Below, piece after piece: positions 36,237-45,799 of a stretch of 64,000 nucleotides of DNA. How positions within the stretch are numbered: position 1 is the stretch's first letter; each line of letters opens with the position of its first letter. This DNA is from CAWKMN01 sp963850765. Its GTDB lineage: Bacteria > Chloroflexota > Anaerolineae > Aggregatilineales > Aggregatilineaceae. The notes beneath the pieces are model-generated. The model saw only the letters and a program-made list of their open reading frames with translations. It made no database searches and had not been told where the DNA came from. Location: positions 1,178,001 through 1,242,000 of the forward strand of contig CAWKMN010000003.1 of assembly GCA_963850765.1 (NCBI GenBank). Reading direction: 5' to 3'. The translations under genes were made by a program, and so were the position numbers.

Positions 36237-37028
36237 ATGACCGACGCCGAACTTGCCATCCTGACCATCGTCGCTGAAGGCCCTATCTATGGGTATGACA
36301 TTCAGACCGTGATCATCCAGCGCGGGCTGCGTGCCTGGACCAATATTGGCGTTTCGTCCATGTACTATGTGCTGCAAAAGCTGGAACGCCAGGGGTTAGT
36401 CGAGAGCAAAGGCGCACCGCTGGCCGAAGGGCCATCCCGCCGCCAGTATCATATCACGCCTGCCGGATTCGGCGTCTTGCAGACAGCAGTGGCCGACCTG
36501 ATCAGCACGCCGCGCGACTCGACAACCGAGTTTGAACTGGGGCTGGCGAATCTGCACGTGCTGCGCCCGGCCCAGATTCGCACGGCGTTTATCGCCTACC
36601 GCCAGGAATTGGTCTCCCGGCTCAATCAGGCCCGCGAGCGCTGGCAGACTCTCCGCGACAGCCGCGCCCCGTTCAACGTCGATGCCATGTTCGGACATCA
36701 TGTCGCCATCCTGGAAGCGGAACTGAACTGGATCCGGGAATTTATCGAAGAATGGGAGGCCCAGCTTCCTGCCGCGACGGAGGCCACCCCCGCCGAACCC
36801 GCCGAGATTCCGCGCATGAAACAGGTCGTGCTGCCGCACGATCCCGATTCCCCGCACCGCGCGCCAACCCGTGTGATTAACCATCAACCGGCCACCCCGC
36901 CCCCACCGGCTACGGATGGCGAAACACCGCCGGCCAAAACCACGGCGTTCAGCAAAAAAACACCCCGCGATCTGATGTCGCCCGCTTCCCCCGAGGGCCA
37001 GGATGGAGAGGAAACAGGACCAGAGTAA
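36237..37028 (+). CDS. PadR-family transcriptional regulator with long C-terminal tail
   Basis: A 263-residue regulator. The N-terminal winged helix (about 1-80; DAELAILTIVAEGPIYGYDI and the wing EGPSRRQYHIT) is typical of PadR. A helical dimerisation segment (about 85-180) follows, then an unusual Pro/Ala-rich, probably disordered tail of about 80 residues. PadR proteins usually repress an adjacent gene. It is upstream of the signalling array but separated from it by about 95 bases, so a link is only possible. AGGA lies 8 bases before the ATG. Confidence 0.9.
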   Translation: MTDAELAILTIVAEGPIYGYDIQTVIIQRGLRAWTNIGVSSMYYVLQKLERQGLVESKGAPLAEGPSRRQYHITPAGFGVLQTAVADLISTPRDSTTEFELGLANLHVLRPAQIRTAFIAYRQELVSRLNQARERWQTLRDSRAPFNVDAMFGHHVAILEAELNWIREFIEEWEAQLPAATEATPAEPAEIPRMKQVVLPHDPDSPHRAPTRVINHQPATPPPPATDGETPPAKTTAFSKKTPRDLMSPASPEGQDGEETGPE

Positions 37029-37124
37029 CAGGCAGGGATCGGGAAACGTAACGCACCATAAAGAGTTATTCCATGTTACACTAGAAAATATCTTTGGCGT
37101 TAATTTTTATTGGGGAGCAAACGG

Positions 37125-37517
37125 ATGGCGCCGCGCGTGCTTTATATCGAGGACAGTATCGACAATCTGGTATTGGTGCGCCGTGTGTTAAAGGCTGCCG
37201 GTTTTGAACTGCTCGAAGCGACCTCGGCCCGCGAGGGGATTCTGGCCGCCGAACAACACAAGCCCGATCTGATCCTGATGGATATCAATATGCCCGAGAT
37301 GGATGGGCTGACCGCAACCAGCCAGCTGCGCCAGAATGCTGAACTCGAACATATCCCGATCATCGCTTTGACGGCCAATCTGATGCATAACGTGCTCGAA
37401 AAAGCTCTGGACGCCGGCTGTGATGGGTATATCGCCAAGCCGATCACGGTCGATGACCTGCCCAAACAGGTGATGAGTTTTTTGCAGAGCGGACGCCACC
37501 GGAACGGCCAGGATTGA
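37125..37517 (+). CDS. Stand-alone receiver domain protein (CheY/DivK-like)
   Basis: A 130-residue single receiver: acidic pocket E9-D10, phospho-acceptor D53 in LILMDINMPEMDG, T in ALTAN and K in IAKPI. With no output domain it would work by protein-protein contact or as a phosphate relay. GGGGAG lies 9 bases before the ATG. It is the first gene of the plus-strand signalling array and resembles the receivers of hybrid kinases. Confidence 0.92.
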   Translation: MAPRVLYIEDSIDNLVLVRRVLKAAGFELLEATSAREGILAAEQHKPDLILMDINMPEMDGLTATSQLRQNAELEHIPIIALTANLMHNVLEKALDAGCDGYIAKPITVDDLPKQVMSFLQSGRHRNGQD

Positions 37518-37569
37518 ACCGGGCCACACCCCGATCACCGCATCTTAGGTCCAGTGAGAGAATCGATCG

Positions 37570-38778
37570 ATGTCAACGCGCCAGAACTCGCACGACTTGC
37601 GCTCGAACAGCCCCGAACGGTTGCTGAAGACGATCCAGCAGATCGCGCGCGACATAAACACGCAGCCCGCCAGCGGCCGGGCGCTGGTCGCCGCCTGCCA
37701 GCAGTTGGCCGGGGCGCTGTCGCTCGATTACGTGCTGATCGCGCGCTCCGATCCGGCATCCAACGAGGCCGTAGTGCTGGCCGAGTTCCCGGCGGTTCTG
37801 GAACCAGGAGGTATTCTGCCGCTGGAAGGCTTTGACGCCTTCCGCCAGCTTGAGAACCAGCGCGAGCCGCTGATCGTCGAGCCGGCTGAGGGCGATGGAC
37901 TGATTCCTGGCCTGCCACACCTGCACACTCTCATGTTAGTCCCGCTGCGGGTGCAAGATGACCGGATCGGGTTCATGCTGGTGGGCTCGGCGCGGGCCGG
38001 GCGGCGGTTCAGCGAGGCCGATCAGGCCGCCGTCGAAATGATTGCCACCCAGTTCGCCGCCAGTCTGCGCAGCGCCGACCTGGCCGATGAAATTCAGCGG
38101 CGCGCCAGCCAGCTTGATCAGGTCACGGCATTCGGTCGGCTCATCACCAGCACGCTGGAACGCAGCCGGCTTTTGCAGCACGTCGCGGATCTCGTGCCGG
38201 GTCTGCTGCCCACCGAACAGCTTCAAATCGCGCTGCTGGCGGCCGGGCAGAGCCGGATGCAGTTGATCACGCTGAGCAAAGACGCCCCACCCCAGGAAGA
38301 TGACGTCGCGGCAGCAGGATCCAGCATCGAGGAGGTGGTCCAGACCCAGAATCCGCTGCTGGTGCTCGACCTGCAAAGCTCCGCCTATACCGATCACCGG
38401 CGGACCATAGGGCCGGCTGTGGGTTCAGTCCTGGTGGCACCCCTGTTGATCAGTGGGCGGGCCATAGGAGCCGTAATGGTGAGTCACTCGCGCCCTCACC
38501 GCTACACCCCGGCCGACCTGACCCTGCTGCAGCAAATCGCCAACCAGATCGCCATCGCCCTGGAAAACGCCCGCCAGTTCCGGATCGCACAGCAAAGCGC
38601 GCTGTACGAAGAGGCGTTGAGCGCCATCACGTCCCATTTGCAGCAGCAGGCCGATCTGCGGGTCATGCTTGAGCAGACGATGGTCGATCTGGGCAAGGTT
38701 TTGGGGGCACGCCGCGCGCGCGTGCGGCTCCAGGTGGCACCGCTTGAAGCCGCCCAACCCGCCAAATTAAAAGAGTAA
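37570..38778 (+). CDS. Soluble protein with tandem GAF domains, no kinase
   Basis: A 402-residue protein with two GAF domains (about 20-170 and 185-345), the second ending in the helix ANQIAIALENARQF. A C-terminal segment (about 350-395, LRVMLEQTMVDLGKVLGARRARVRL) matches the tails of the next four proteins. GAF domains bind small ligands or heme, or mediate dimer signalling. There is no HisKA, HATPase, GGDEF or HTH domain, so output must go through partners, most likely the large kinase encoded downstream. The stop is immediately followed by the next start. Confidence 0.88.
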   Translation: MSTRQNSHDLRSNSPERLLKTIQQIARDINTQPASGRALVAACQQLAGALSLDYVLIARSDPASNEAVVLAEFPAVLEPGGILPLEGFDAFRQLENQREPLIVEPAEGDGLIPGLPHLHTLMLVPLRVQDDRIGFMLVGSARAGRRFSEADQAAVEMIATQFAASLRSADLADEIQRRASQLDQVTAFGRLITSTLERSRLLQHVADLVPGLLPTEQLQIALLAAGQSRMQLITLSKDAPPQEDDVAAAGSSIEEVVQTQNPLLVLDLQSSAYTDHRRTIGPAVGSVLVAPLLISGRAIGAVMVSHSRPHRYTPADLTLLQQIANQIAIALENARQFRIAQQSALYEEALSAITSHLQQQADLRVMLEQTMVDLGKVLGARRARVRLQVAPLEAAQPAKLKE

Positions 38779-39978
38779 ATGCTGATGGATTTATGGTTTC
38801 GATCCAATGTTTTGTCACGGCTGGCCGGGCCATGGCTGGCCGGGCGCGAACATCTGCCGGGACAACCGGCCAACTCCCAGGGTGACACGAACATCCTGAT
38901 CACAATCGGTCAGGAAATCTATTCGAGCCTGTTTGAGCGCCTCGAACTCGATACGTTCGTGCAGCGTTTCGCGGAGAGCCTCGAACGGCATGTGCCTGCC
39001 ATCGAGCACCTGCAAATCTATCTCGTCAGCGAAGACGGCCAGCGGGCCGTGCTGCATGGGGCCACGGGCGCGATAGGAAAAAAGCTGCTGGACCGGGAGT
39101 ATCAGGTCGATGTCGGCGGGCTAAGCGTGGTGGGGCGCGTGGCACTCAACCGCCATGATCTGCTGCTGCCCGACTTCACGCAGGAGCAGATCCACAAGCC
39201 GCACGCGCTGCTGACCGATATGCGCTCCGAGTTCGCCATCCCGCTGCTGGCTCAGGAACGGGTGATCGGCGTGCTCGACGCTTACAGCACGCGGCCCGGC
39301 GCGTTTTCACCGGGCGAGATCACCCTGCTGCACGCGGTGGCGATCCAGCTTACGATGGCCGTGGACAGCCTGCAGCTCTATGACGAAGCCCAGCGCAACC
39401 TGCGCGAGAATCAGGCGCTTTTCCAGCAGACGCAGTCCAACCTGCGCGAGATCGAGCGTCTGAATTACCAGCTTACCGGGCGGGCCTGGAGCGAGTATCT
39501 GCGCCTGCAAGCGGATTCGACGGCGATCGCGCTCGATCTGGACAGCGGCCAGATTGTCCCCGACGCCGAGTGGACGCCGGCGCTCCAGGAAACGGCTGCA
39601 CGGCGGCAGGTGATTACGACCATTCAGGAGGGTGAGCGGCGGATTGCCCTGCCGATCACGGTGCGCAACGAAGTGATCGGCGCGATGGAATTTGAGCTTG
39701 ACTCAGACAGCACCCTGCCCGAAGGCGTGCTGGAACTGTGTGAAGCCGTCGGTCAGCGGCTTGGGCTGGCAATGGAAAACCGGCGGCTGTTTGACGAAAC
39801 CCAGCGCGCGGTCCAGCGTGAAGGGCTGATCAACGACATCAACACCGATCTGCAGGCGGCGACCAGCGTTGACGTCATTCTCCAGCGTGCGGCGCAGCAT
39901 CTCAACGATGCGCTGAACGCCCGACAGGTATCGATCCGGCTGGGTATGCCCACGGATAGCGCACCGAGAAAGGCGTGA
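38779..39978 (+). CDS. GAF-domain sensor protein, no kinase
   Basis: A 399-residue cytoplasmic protein. GAF1 spans about 45-200. Then comes a coiled-coil linker with REIERLNYQLTGRAWSEYL (about 222-240), a shortened GAF-like module (about 245-350) and the shared tail (about 355-395, SVDVILQRAAQHLNDALNA). The linker and tail recur in the genes at 39981, 41747, 43439 and 45803. It starts directly after the previous stop and contacts the next gene, indicating a single operon. No output domain is seen. Confidence 0.88.
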   Translation: MLMDLWFRSNVLSRLAGPWLAGREHLPGQPANSQGDTNILITIGQEIYSSLFERLELDTFVQRFAESLERHVPAIEHLQIYLVSEDGQRAVLHGATGAIGKKLLDREYQVDVGGLSVVGRVALNRHDLLLPDFTQEQIHKPHALLTDMRSEFAIPLLAQERVIGVLDAYSTRPGAFSPGEITLLHAVAIQLTMAVDSLQLYDEAQRNLRENQALFQQTQSNLREIERLNYQLTGRAWSEYLRLQADSTAIALDLDSGQIVPDAEWTPALQETAARRQVITTIQEGERRIALPITVRNEVIGAMEFELDSDSTLPEGVLELCEAVGQRLGLAMENRRLFDETQRAVQREGLINDINTDLQAATSVDVILQRAAQHLNDALNARQVSIRLGMPTDSAPRKA

Positions 39979-39980
39979 CG

Positions 39981-41750
39981 ATGCCCGTATTCCTCCGCCG
40001 ATTGTTGGCCGTCCACTACCCCTATCAGAACCCCTTGCAGGCGATGCGCGCCCGGATCTTCCTGCCGTTCAGTCTGGTGGCGGGCGGTTTCCTGATCCTG
40101 ATTAACCTGCTCACGGTGCTCAACGCCATCGCCCAGCGCAGCGAGCAGATCCAAGGTTATTCGCTGATCATCCTGCCGGCCGCCTGGGTGATCATGCTGC
40201 TGACCGCTTCTCTGATCCAGCGGGGCTGGATCAACACGAGCATGGCCCTGCTCGGCGCGCTGGTGCTTGCGTACAACCTTGCGGATGTATTCCTGTCGGG
40301 CAGCATGACCACCGGCATCATCTTTTCGCTCGTCGTGATCTTCTTCAGCCTGTCGTTCGGCAGCCGGGGAGCCGCCGCGGCCTACCTGTATTCGGTCGTC
40401 ATGCTGGCGGTGATGGCCCGGGTGCGCTCGGACGGGCTGTGGGGCACCGACGAAATCGACAATATTGCTTCGATTGTGTTCTATTCAGGGGCGAACCTGA
40501 CGATCACCACCATACTGCTGTGGTTGTTCGCCGGGCAGTTGCAGCAGGCGTTCCGCCAGAGTTCCCGGCTGGTGGCACAGACACGCGCCACGGCGACCGT
40601 CGGGCAGGCGCTCTCGCGGGTGCTGAATCTGGACGAGCTTCTGACGGAAGCGGTCGATCTGATCCGTGACCGCTTTGCGCTGTACCATGTTCAGGTCTAT
40701 CTGGTCGATGCCGCCCGGAATTATGCCAATCTGGCGGCAAGCACCGGCACAATCGGTGAGGCGCTGCTGGCGCAGGGATTCCACGTGGCGGTTGGCCCGC
40801 GCGCCGTGGCCGGGCAGGTGATCGAGACGGGCGAACAGGTTTACGTCGAGGACATTACCCAGACGGCGTATTATCACCCGGACATGCTGGCGCACAGCCG
40901 GAGCGAGCTCGGTCTGCCGCTGCGGGTGGGCGATGACCTGCTGGGCGTGCTGGACGTCCACAGCTCGCGTCCGGGCGCGTTCGGGCCGGACGATATTGAA
41001 ACGATGCACATTCTGGCGAACCAGCTCAGCCAGTCGATTTACAACGCGCGCCTGTTTGAAGCTCAGCAGCAGAATGTCTTCCAGAACCGCCGCCTGTTCC
41101 TGGAAAGCGAAACGAATCTGCGCGAGATCGAGCGCCTCAACCGCCAGTTGATCGGCCAGTCGTGGCAGGATTACGTCGTCGAGCGGGATCCCGCGCTGTT
41201 CAACGTCCAGATCACTGGCGGCGATCTGAACCCCGGCGCGGCCGACTGGACGCCCTCCATGCGCCTGGCGGCAGAACGGCGGCGGATTGTCAGCCAGAAA
41301 AGCGGCAGCGATCAGGTCCTGGCCGTGCCCATTGTCATCCGCGGGCAGGCGATCGGGGCGATTGAAGTGCGCTTGCCCGAGCAGCAGAACCCGATTGAGG
41401 TTCGCAATATCGTGCAGGCGGTGGCCGAGCGCGTTGCGGTCAGCCTGGAAAATATCCGCCTGTTTGAACAGGCCCGCATCGCCGTGGAGCGCGAACAGCA
41501 GATCAACCGCATCTCGGCGCGGCTGCAAGGGCTGACCAGTATAGACGATGTGCTGGCGACCGCGCTCGAAACGCTGGGTCTCGCGCTTGGGGCCGAACAG
41601 GGAACGATCCGGCTGGCAACAGGTAATCTCATGGCGGCTGACGATGAACCGGCCTTCGCCCCGGATACGGGCATCATCCCATCACCGCACCGCAGCACGA
41701 GTGAGCCACCGCTCCCGCCGTCTAGTGAGCAAACAGGATCGCCGGCATGA
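39981..41750 (+). CDS. Polytopic membrane GAF sensor protein, no kinase
   Basis: A protein of about 589 residues. The N-terminal 190 residues hold about six membrane helices. GAF1 (about 200-365), the linker REIERLNRQLIGQSWQDYV (about 375-393), a half-GAF module (about 400-505) and the shared tail (about 510-545) follow, then a Pro/Ser-rich end. ATG 39981 is preferred, with AAAGG 7 bases upstream; the GTG at 39975 overlaps the previous stop and is an alternative. The membrane part may sense a membrane-linked signal or simply anchor the complex. No catalytic domain is visible. Confidence 0.88.
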   Translation: MPVFLRRLLAVHYPYQNPLQAMRARIFLPFSLVAGGFLILINLLTVLNAIAQRSEQIQGYSLIILPAAWVIMLLTASLIQRGWINTSMALLGALVLAYNLADVFLSGSMTTGIIFSLVVIFFSLSFGSRGAAAAYLYSVVMLAVMARVRSDGLWGTDEIDNIASIVFYSGANLTITTILLWLFAGQLQQAFRQSSRLVAQTRATATVGQALSRVLNLDELLTEAVDLIRDRFALYHVQVYLVDAARNYANLAASTGTIGEALLAQGFHVAVGPRAVAGQVIETGEQVYVEDITQTAYYHPDMLAHSRSELGLPLRVGDDLLGVLDVHSSRPGAFGPDDIETMHILANQLSQSIYNARLFEAQQQNVFQNRRLFLESETNLREIERLNRQLIGQSWQDYVVERDPALFNVQITGGDLNPGAADWTPSMRLAAERRRIVSQKSGSDQVLAVPIVIRGQAIGAIEVRLPEQQNPIEVRNIVQAVAERVAVSLENIRLFEQARIAVEREQQINRISARLQGLTSIDDVLATALETLGLALGAEQGTIRLATGNLMAADDEPAFAPDTGIIPSPHRSTSEPPLPPSSEQTGSPA

Positions 41751-43423
41751 GGAAATTTCTGGCGCGGCTGACCACGTTACGCGCGTCTTATCCCGATTTT
41801 ACGGAGCGGCAGCAAGCGCAGCACCTGCTGCTGATGAATCTGTTCTGGATCGTGGTGACGGTCGTTTCGCTCCCTCTGATCCGCTGGTGGCTGTCCGGCA
41901 TCTCGAACACCAACACGGGTATTCTGTTCTTTCCCCTGACGGCGCTCGTGGCGCTGGTGGTCCACGAACTGATCCAGCGCGGGCGGCTGCGACTGGCGCG
42001 CCGCCTGTTCGTGGCGAATGTGCTGCTGGCCGCGTCTCTGTCGCTGTTTCCCGACTACCGGCTGGATTCCCCCTTTATTGTCATGTTCTCGGTACCCCTG
42101 ACGGCAGCGGGCGTTCTGCTGCGCCGGTCGCGCCTGTCGGGCGTGGCGCTGCTTCTGCTCGTGATGGCGGGCACCGCCGGCCTCGCGCAGATCGTCGGGG
42201 ATATGCGGCCAACTCCGCTGGGCGACACCGTCGCCAGCGTCGGAACCAGCATCGTGCTCATGTTTATTATGGTGGGTCTGAATACGGTCATGCTGTGGTC
42301 GTTTATCCGCGGAGCCGAAGAAACCGCCGAACAGCAGCAGAGCCTATCCCGGCTGATCGCGGGGATGGCCCAGGTCAGCCACGCCGTCACCGACTTATCC
42401 GGTGCCGGAGACGAACTGAATCGGGTGGTTGAACAGCTCCGCGATATGCTGAGGCTGTACCATGTGCAGATCTTTCTGACCGACGCCGTCAGCGGCGCGC
42501 CGGTCTTGCAGGCCAGCACCGGGGTGATGGGCCGGCGGCTGCTTGACGAGGACCACCTGCTTACGCCCGACGAAAACAGCCCGATTCATGACGCACTGCG
42601 CCGCAAAGACCCCATCGTGATCCGCGCCACCGAACTCGAACCCCAACCGGCGGGTTTTCTGCCGGCCACTCGCGCCGAAGTGCTGCTGCCGCTGCGCGTC
42701 GGGAATCTCGTCCCGTTTGGCGTGCTCGATCTGCACAGCGCCCGCGCGGACGCCTTTTCGGACGATGAACTGCATATGCTGGCGGCCATTGCCAACCAGA
42801 TCGCGGCGGCGATCTACCACATCCGGCAGGCCGGGACGCTGCGCGCCAGCCTGGACGAGCGCGATCAGCTTGCCGGGCAGGTCGAAGGGGCCCAGCGCGA
42901 GACGGCCCGTCTGAACCGCCAGTTGGTCGGCGCGACGTGGGGCACCTACTTGCAGGCGCAGCAAAGCGCCCGGACCGGACTCGGCTGGCGTGACGGGGCC
43001 GTTGTGCCGCCCGACACCGAATCCGAGATACTGGTCGAGACGATGGAAGACGGCCGCCCCCGACTGGAACAGCGCGGCGAAACCAGTGTGTTGTGCGTGC
43101 CGATCCGTTTGCGCGGCCAGACGCTAGGCGCGGTGGAGTTTCGCCGGCCGGGTGCCGCCGGCTGGTCCTCCGCGGCGCTGGAACTGGCCCAGATCGTCGC
43201 GGAACGGCTGGCGCTGTCGCTGGAAAATGCCCGTCTTTTTGAGCAGGCTCAGACCACCGCCCAGCGTGAGCAGTTGGTCAGCCAGATCACATCGCAGTTG
43301 CAGACCGCCACAGACCTGCAATCCCTGCTGACACTGGCCGCCGCACGATTTCAGGATGCGCTGGGAGCCACGCAGACCAGCGTCCGGCTCGGCGGGCCCC
43401 CGGCTGACGATGATCGAGTTTAG
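41747..43423 (+). CDS. Polytopic membrane GAF sensor protein, no kinase (paralogue)
   Basis: A 558-residue paralogue of the preceding protein. About five or six N-terminal membrane helices (to about 190), GAF1 (about 205-365), the linker ETARLNRQLVGATWGTYLQ (about 385-403), a half-GAF module and the same C-terminal tail. The start overlaps the previous stop by four bases, so translation is probably coupled. The paralogous order suggests local tandem duplication followed by divergence. Confidence 0.88.
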   Translation: MRKFLARLTTLRASYPDFTERQQAQHLLLMNLFWIVVTVVSLPLIRWWLSGISNTNTGILFFPLTALVALVVHELIQRGRLRLARRLFVANVLLAASLSLFPDYRLDSPFIVMFSVPLTAAGVLLRRSRLSGVALLLLVMAGTAGLAQIVGDMRPTPLGDTVASVGTSIVLMFIMVGLNTVMLWSFIRGAEETAEQQQSLSRLIAGMAQVSHAVTDLSGAGDELNRVVEQLRDMLRLYHVQIFLTDAVSGAPVLQASTGVMGRRLLDEDHLLTPDENSPIHDALRRKDPIVIRATELEPQPAGFLPATRAEVLLPLRVGNLVPFGVLDLHSARADAFSDDELHMLAAIANQIAAAIYHIRQAGTLRASLDERDQLAGQVEGAQRETARLNRQLVGATWGTYLQAQQSARTGLGWRDGAVVPPDTESEILVETMEDGRPRLEQRGETSVLCVPIRLRGQTLGAVEFRRPGAAGWSSAALELAQIVAERLALSLENARLFEQAQTTAQREQLVSQITSQLQTATDLQSLLTLAAARFQDALGATQTSVRLGGPPADDDRV

Positions 43424-43438
43424 GAGCGAGACGGAACC

Positions 43439-45787
43439 ATGTCGCTGCGCCGTTTGAACTTCATGAACTGGCCGATCAGCAGCAAGCTGACGGCAATTTT
43501 TCTGCTGGCTGTGCTGCTCCCGGCCTTGTTGATCGTGGTGCCGTTTTCGGCTCAGCGCCGGAATGCCATGCTGCGCGAGCAGAACGAAGTGCGCCTCGAA
43601 ACTCTTGGTCCGTCGGAGGTCGCGCAGATCCGGCTGGCGCTGATCTCGCTCACCAACGGGATCGAACGGCTGGTGCTGGATCCGGTGGACTACGACCAGC
43701 TCGAACGTTACTTCTATCTGGCACGCTGGTCATCGCTATCAGAGGACGTGCAGCAGGAGCTCCGGCATTTCATCAACGGGAAAATCAAGCAGTACATGGC
43801 GAACGCGCCGTCCCTCTCGCGCGTGCGGCTGTATGACATCGAGGGCAACCTGCTGCTGGATGCGGTCATAGACGGGGGGCAGGTATCCACCCGCTATGCC
43901 GAAGCCCAGGCTGAACCCGAAACCGATCGGACGCCAGCGAACGCCCTCATGGAATCGGGCGAGGTCGGGCTGCGCACCACCATCACCAACATCTACGCCG
44001 ACCGCAGCGGCAATCCGTCGCTGGATGTCGTTTATACGCTTCGCCCGCCCTGGGACCCGGCCGGCGCGGCGTCGATTGTCGGCCAGATGGTGTTCACCCA
44101 AAATCTGCTGCTGGCTGACGAAGACCTGCTGCTGCCTAACCTGTATGCGCTGCTGCGCAATTTCCCGCAGAGCGAGCAGGCCACGCATATTTTTCTGCTG
44201 GACGACCGCGGGCAGTTGATCATGCCGGACACGGATCATGCACTGCTCTATGACGCCAGCCGTTCGGCGGGGTTCCGCCGGGCGCAAAGCGGCGAAACCC
44301 AGGTATCGACCTATCGCAGCGCGCTGCTCCACACCGATGTGATCGGCTACCATACAGCGGTGGCTTTCCCGGATGGTCCCCGCTTCACGTTCCTGGTGGA
44401 AACCCCGCTGGACGAGATCAACCGTGAGGCGATCGAAGAAGGGTTCATCGCGCTGTTGTGGATCGGCATGGGCACGCTGGTTCTGGGCCTGATCAGCATC
44501 GCCCTGGGGACGCTGCTGATCGCCCGCCCGATCGCCCGCCTGACCGAAGCGACGAGGCAGGCAGCCGGGGGATCAAACATCCAACTGCCCCGCTTCACGC
44601 GCCGGGACGAGATCGGCGTGCTGAGCCAATCGTTTGGCGATATGGCCGATCAACTGCTGAGCGCGATTCACGAACTGGAAACCCGGGTGGCCGAGCGCAC
44701 CCACAACCTGGAAGCGATGCTGGAAGTGAGCCGCGTGCTGGCGACGATCCGCGACCTGGACACCCTGCTGGAAGAAGTCGTCAGCCTGATCCGGGATCAG
44801 TTCGCGCCGGTTTATCACGCACAGGTATTTTTGATCGACGCGCCGACTAACCGCGCGGTCCTGCGCGCCTCGACCGGGCAGGCCGGGCGTCTGCTGCTTC
44901 AGCGCGGCCATTACCTCGACATCGGCAGCCAGAGCGTGATCGGCAGTGTGACCGCCACCGGCCACGCCGTCGTCGCGCTCGACACGTCGAAGAACCCCGT
45001 CCATCGGCGCAACGAGTTTTTGCCCGACACGCGCGCGGAGATGGCGCTCCCGCTGCGCATCGGCAAACGCATCATCGGCGCGCTGGACCTGCAAAGCACC
45101 CAGCCCAACGCCTTCTCCGAGCAGGAAATTGAGCTGTTTCAGGGCATGGCCGACCAGATTTCGGTGGCGATCGAAAATACAGCGCTGTTTGACGAGTCAC
45201 TGGCGCGGCTGGTCGAAATTGAGCGGCTCAACCGCTCGCTGACCGAGGCCGCCTGGCGCGAGGTAGGCGAACGCCGGGGGCCAGCATCCACCGGCGCCAG
45301 CGCCGGGCAGACCACGCCAGCCGTTAGTTGGTCCGCGCTGCAACTGGAAGCGATGCACACCCGGCAGATCGCGGAGCGGGACGACGGCGACCGGATCACA
45401 CTGGCCGTACCGGTGCTGCTGCGCGAACAGGTAATGGGCGCGGTCGAGTGGCAGGTGCCGCAGGCCAATTACACCCCCAACACGCGCCAGACCGCGCTGG
45501 ACCTCTCCGACCGGCTGGCGCTCGCGGCCGAAAACATCCGCCTGTTCGAACAAAGCCTTCAGGCGGTGCAGCGCGAGCAAATGGTGAACCAGATTTCGAG
45601 CAAACTGATCGGCACGACCGATATTGACCTTATTTTGCAGACTGCCGTTCGCGAACTGGGTCTGGCGCTGCGGGCGTCGCAGATGATGATCCAGCTAAAG
45701 CCGCTGGGCCAGCCGTCGGACCAGCCGCCCAGCGGTGGGCCGTCCAACGGCGGTTCCGATGGGCACGCGAACGATGGATCTGTATAA
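43439..45787 (+). CDS. Membrane sensor with extracellular Cache-like domain, HAMP and GAF domains, no kinase
   Basis: A 782-residue protein. A membrane helix at about 18-37, a large external domain (about 40-335, Cache-like, probably ligand-binding), a second helix (about 340-362), HAMP (about 362-415), a coiled coil with RVAERTHNLEAMLEVSR, GAF1 (about 435-590), the linker LVEIERLNRSLTEAAW, a half-GAF and the shared tail. This is the front half of a typical transmembrane sensor kinase with the kinase removed. It probably signals through the hybrid kinase encoded 15 bases downstream. Confidence 0.88.
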   Translation: MSLRRLNFMNWPISSKLTAIFLLAVLLPALLIVVPFSAQRRNAMLREQNEVRLETLGPSEVAQIRLALISLTNGIERLVLDPVDYDQLERYFYLARWSSLSEDVQQELRHFINGKIKQYMANAPSLSRVRLYDIEGNLLLDAVIDGGQVSTRYAEAQAEPETDRTPANALMESGEVGLRTTITNIYADRSGNPSLDVVYTLRPPWDPAGAASIVGQMVFTQNLLLADEDLLLPNLYALLRNFPQSEQATHIFLLDDRGQLIMPDTDHALLYDASRSAGFRRAQSGETQVSTYRSALLHTDVIGYHTAVAFPDGPRFTFLVETPLDEINREAIEEGFIALLWIGMGTLVLGLISIALGTLLIARPIARLTEATRQAAGGSNIQLPRFTRRDEIGVLSQSFGDMADQLLSAIHELETRVAERTHNLEAMLEVSRVLATIRDLDTLLEEVVSLIRDQFAPVYHAQVFLIDAPTNRAVLRASTGQAGRLLLQRGHYLDIGSQSVIGSVTATGHAVVALDTSKNPVHRRNEFLPDTRAEMALPLRIGKRIIGALDLQSTQPNAFSEQEIELFQGMADQISVAIENTALFDESLARLVEIERLNRSLTEAAWREVGERRGPASTGASAGQTTPAVSWSALQLEAMHTRQIAERDDGDRITLAVPVLLREQVMGAVEWQVPQANYTPNTRQTALDLSDRLALAAENIRLFEQSLQAVQREQMVNQISSKLIGTTDIDLILQTAVRELGLALRASQMMIQLKPLGQPSDQPPSGGPSNGGSDGHANDGSV

Positions 45788-45799
45788 CGCCGGGAAAAG

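Noticed and set aside
36106..37124. Operon link between the PadR regulator and the signalling array
   Set aside because: Same strand and close, but a spacer of about 95 bases with AT-rich sequence suggests a separate promoter; not strong enough to claim regulation.
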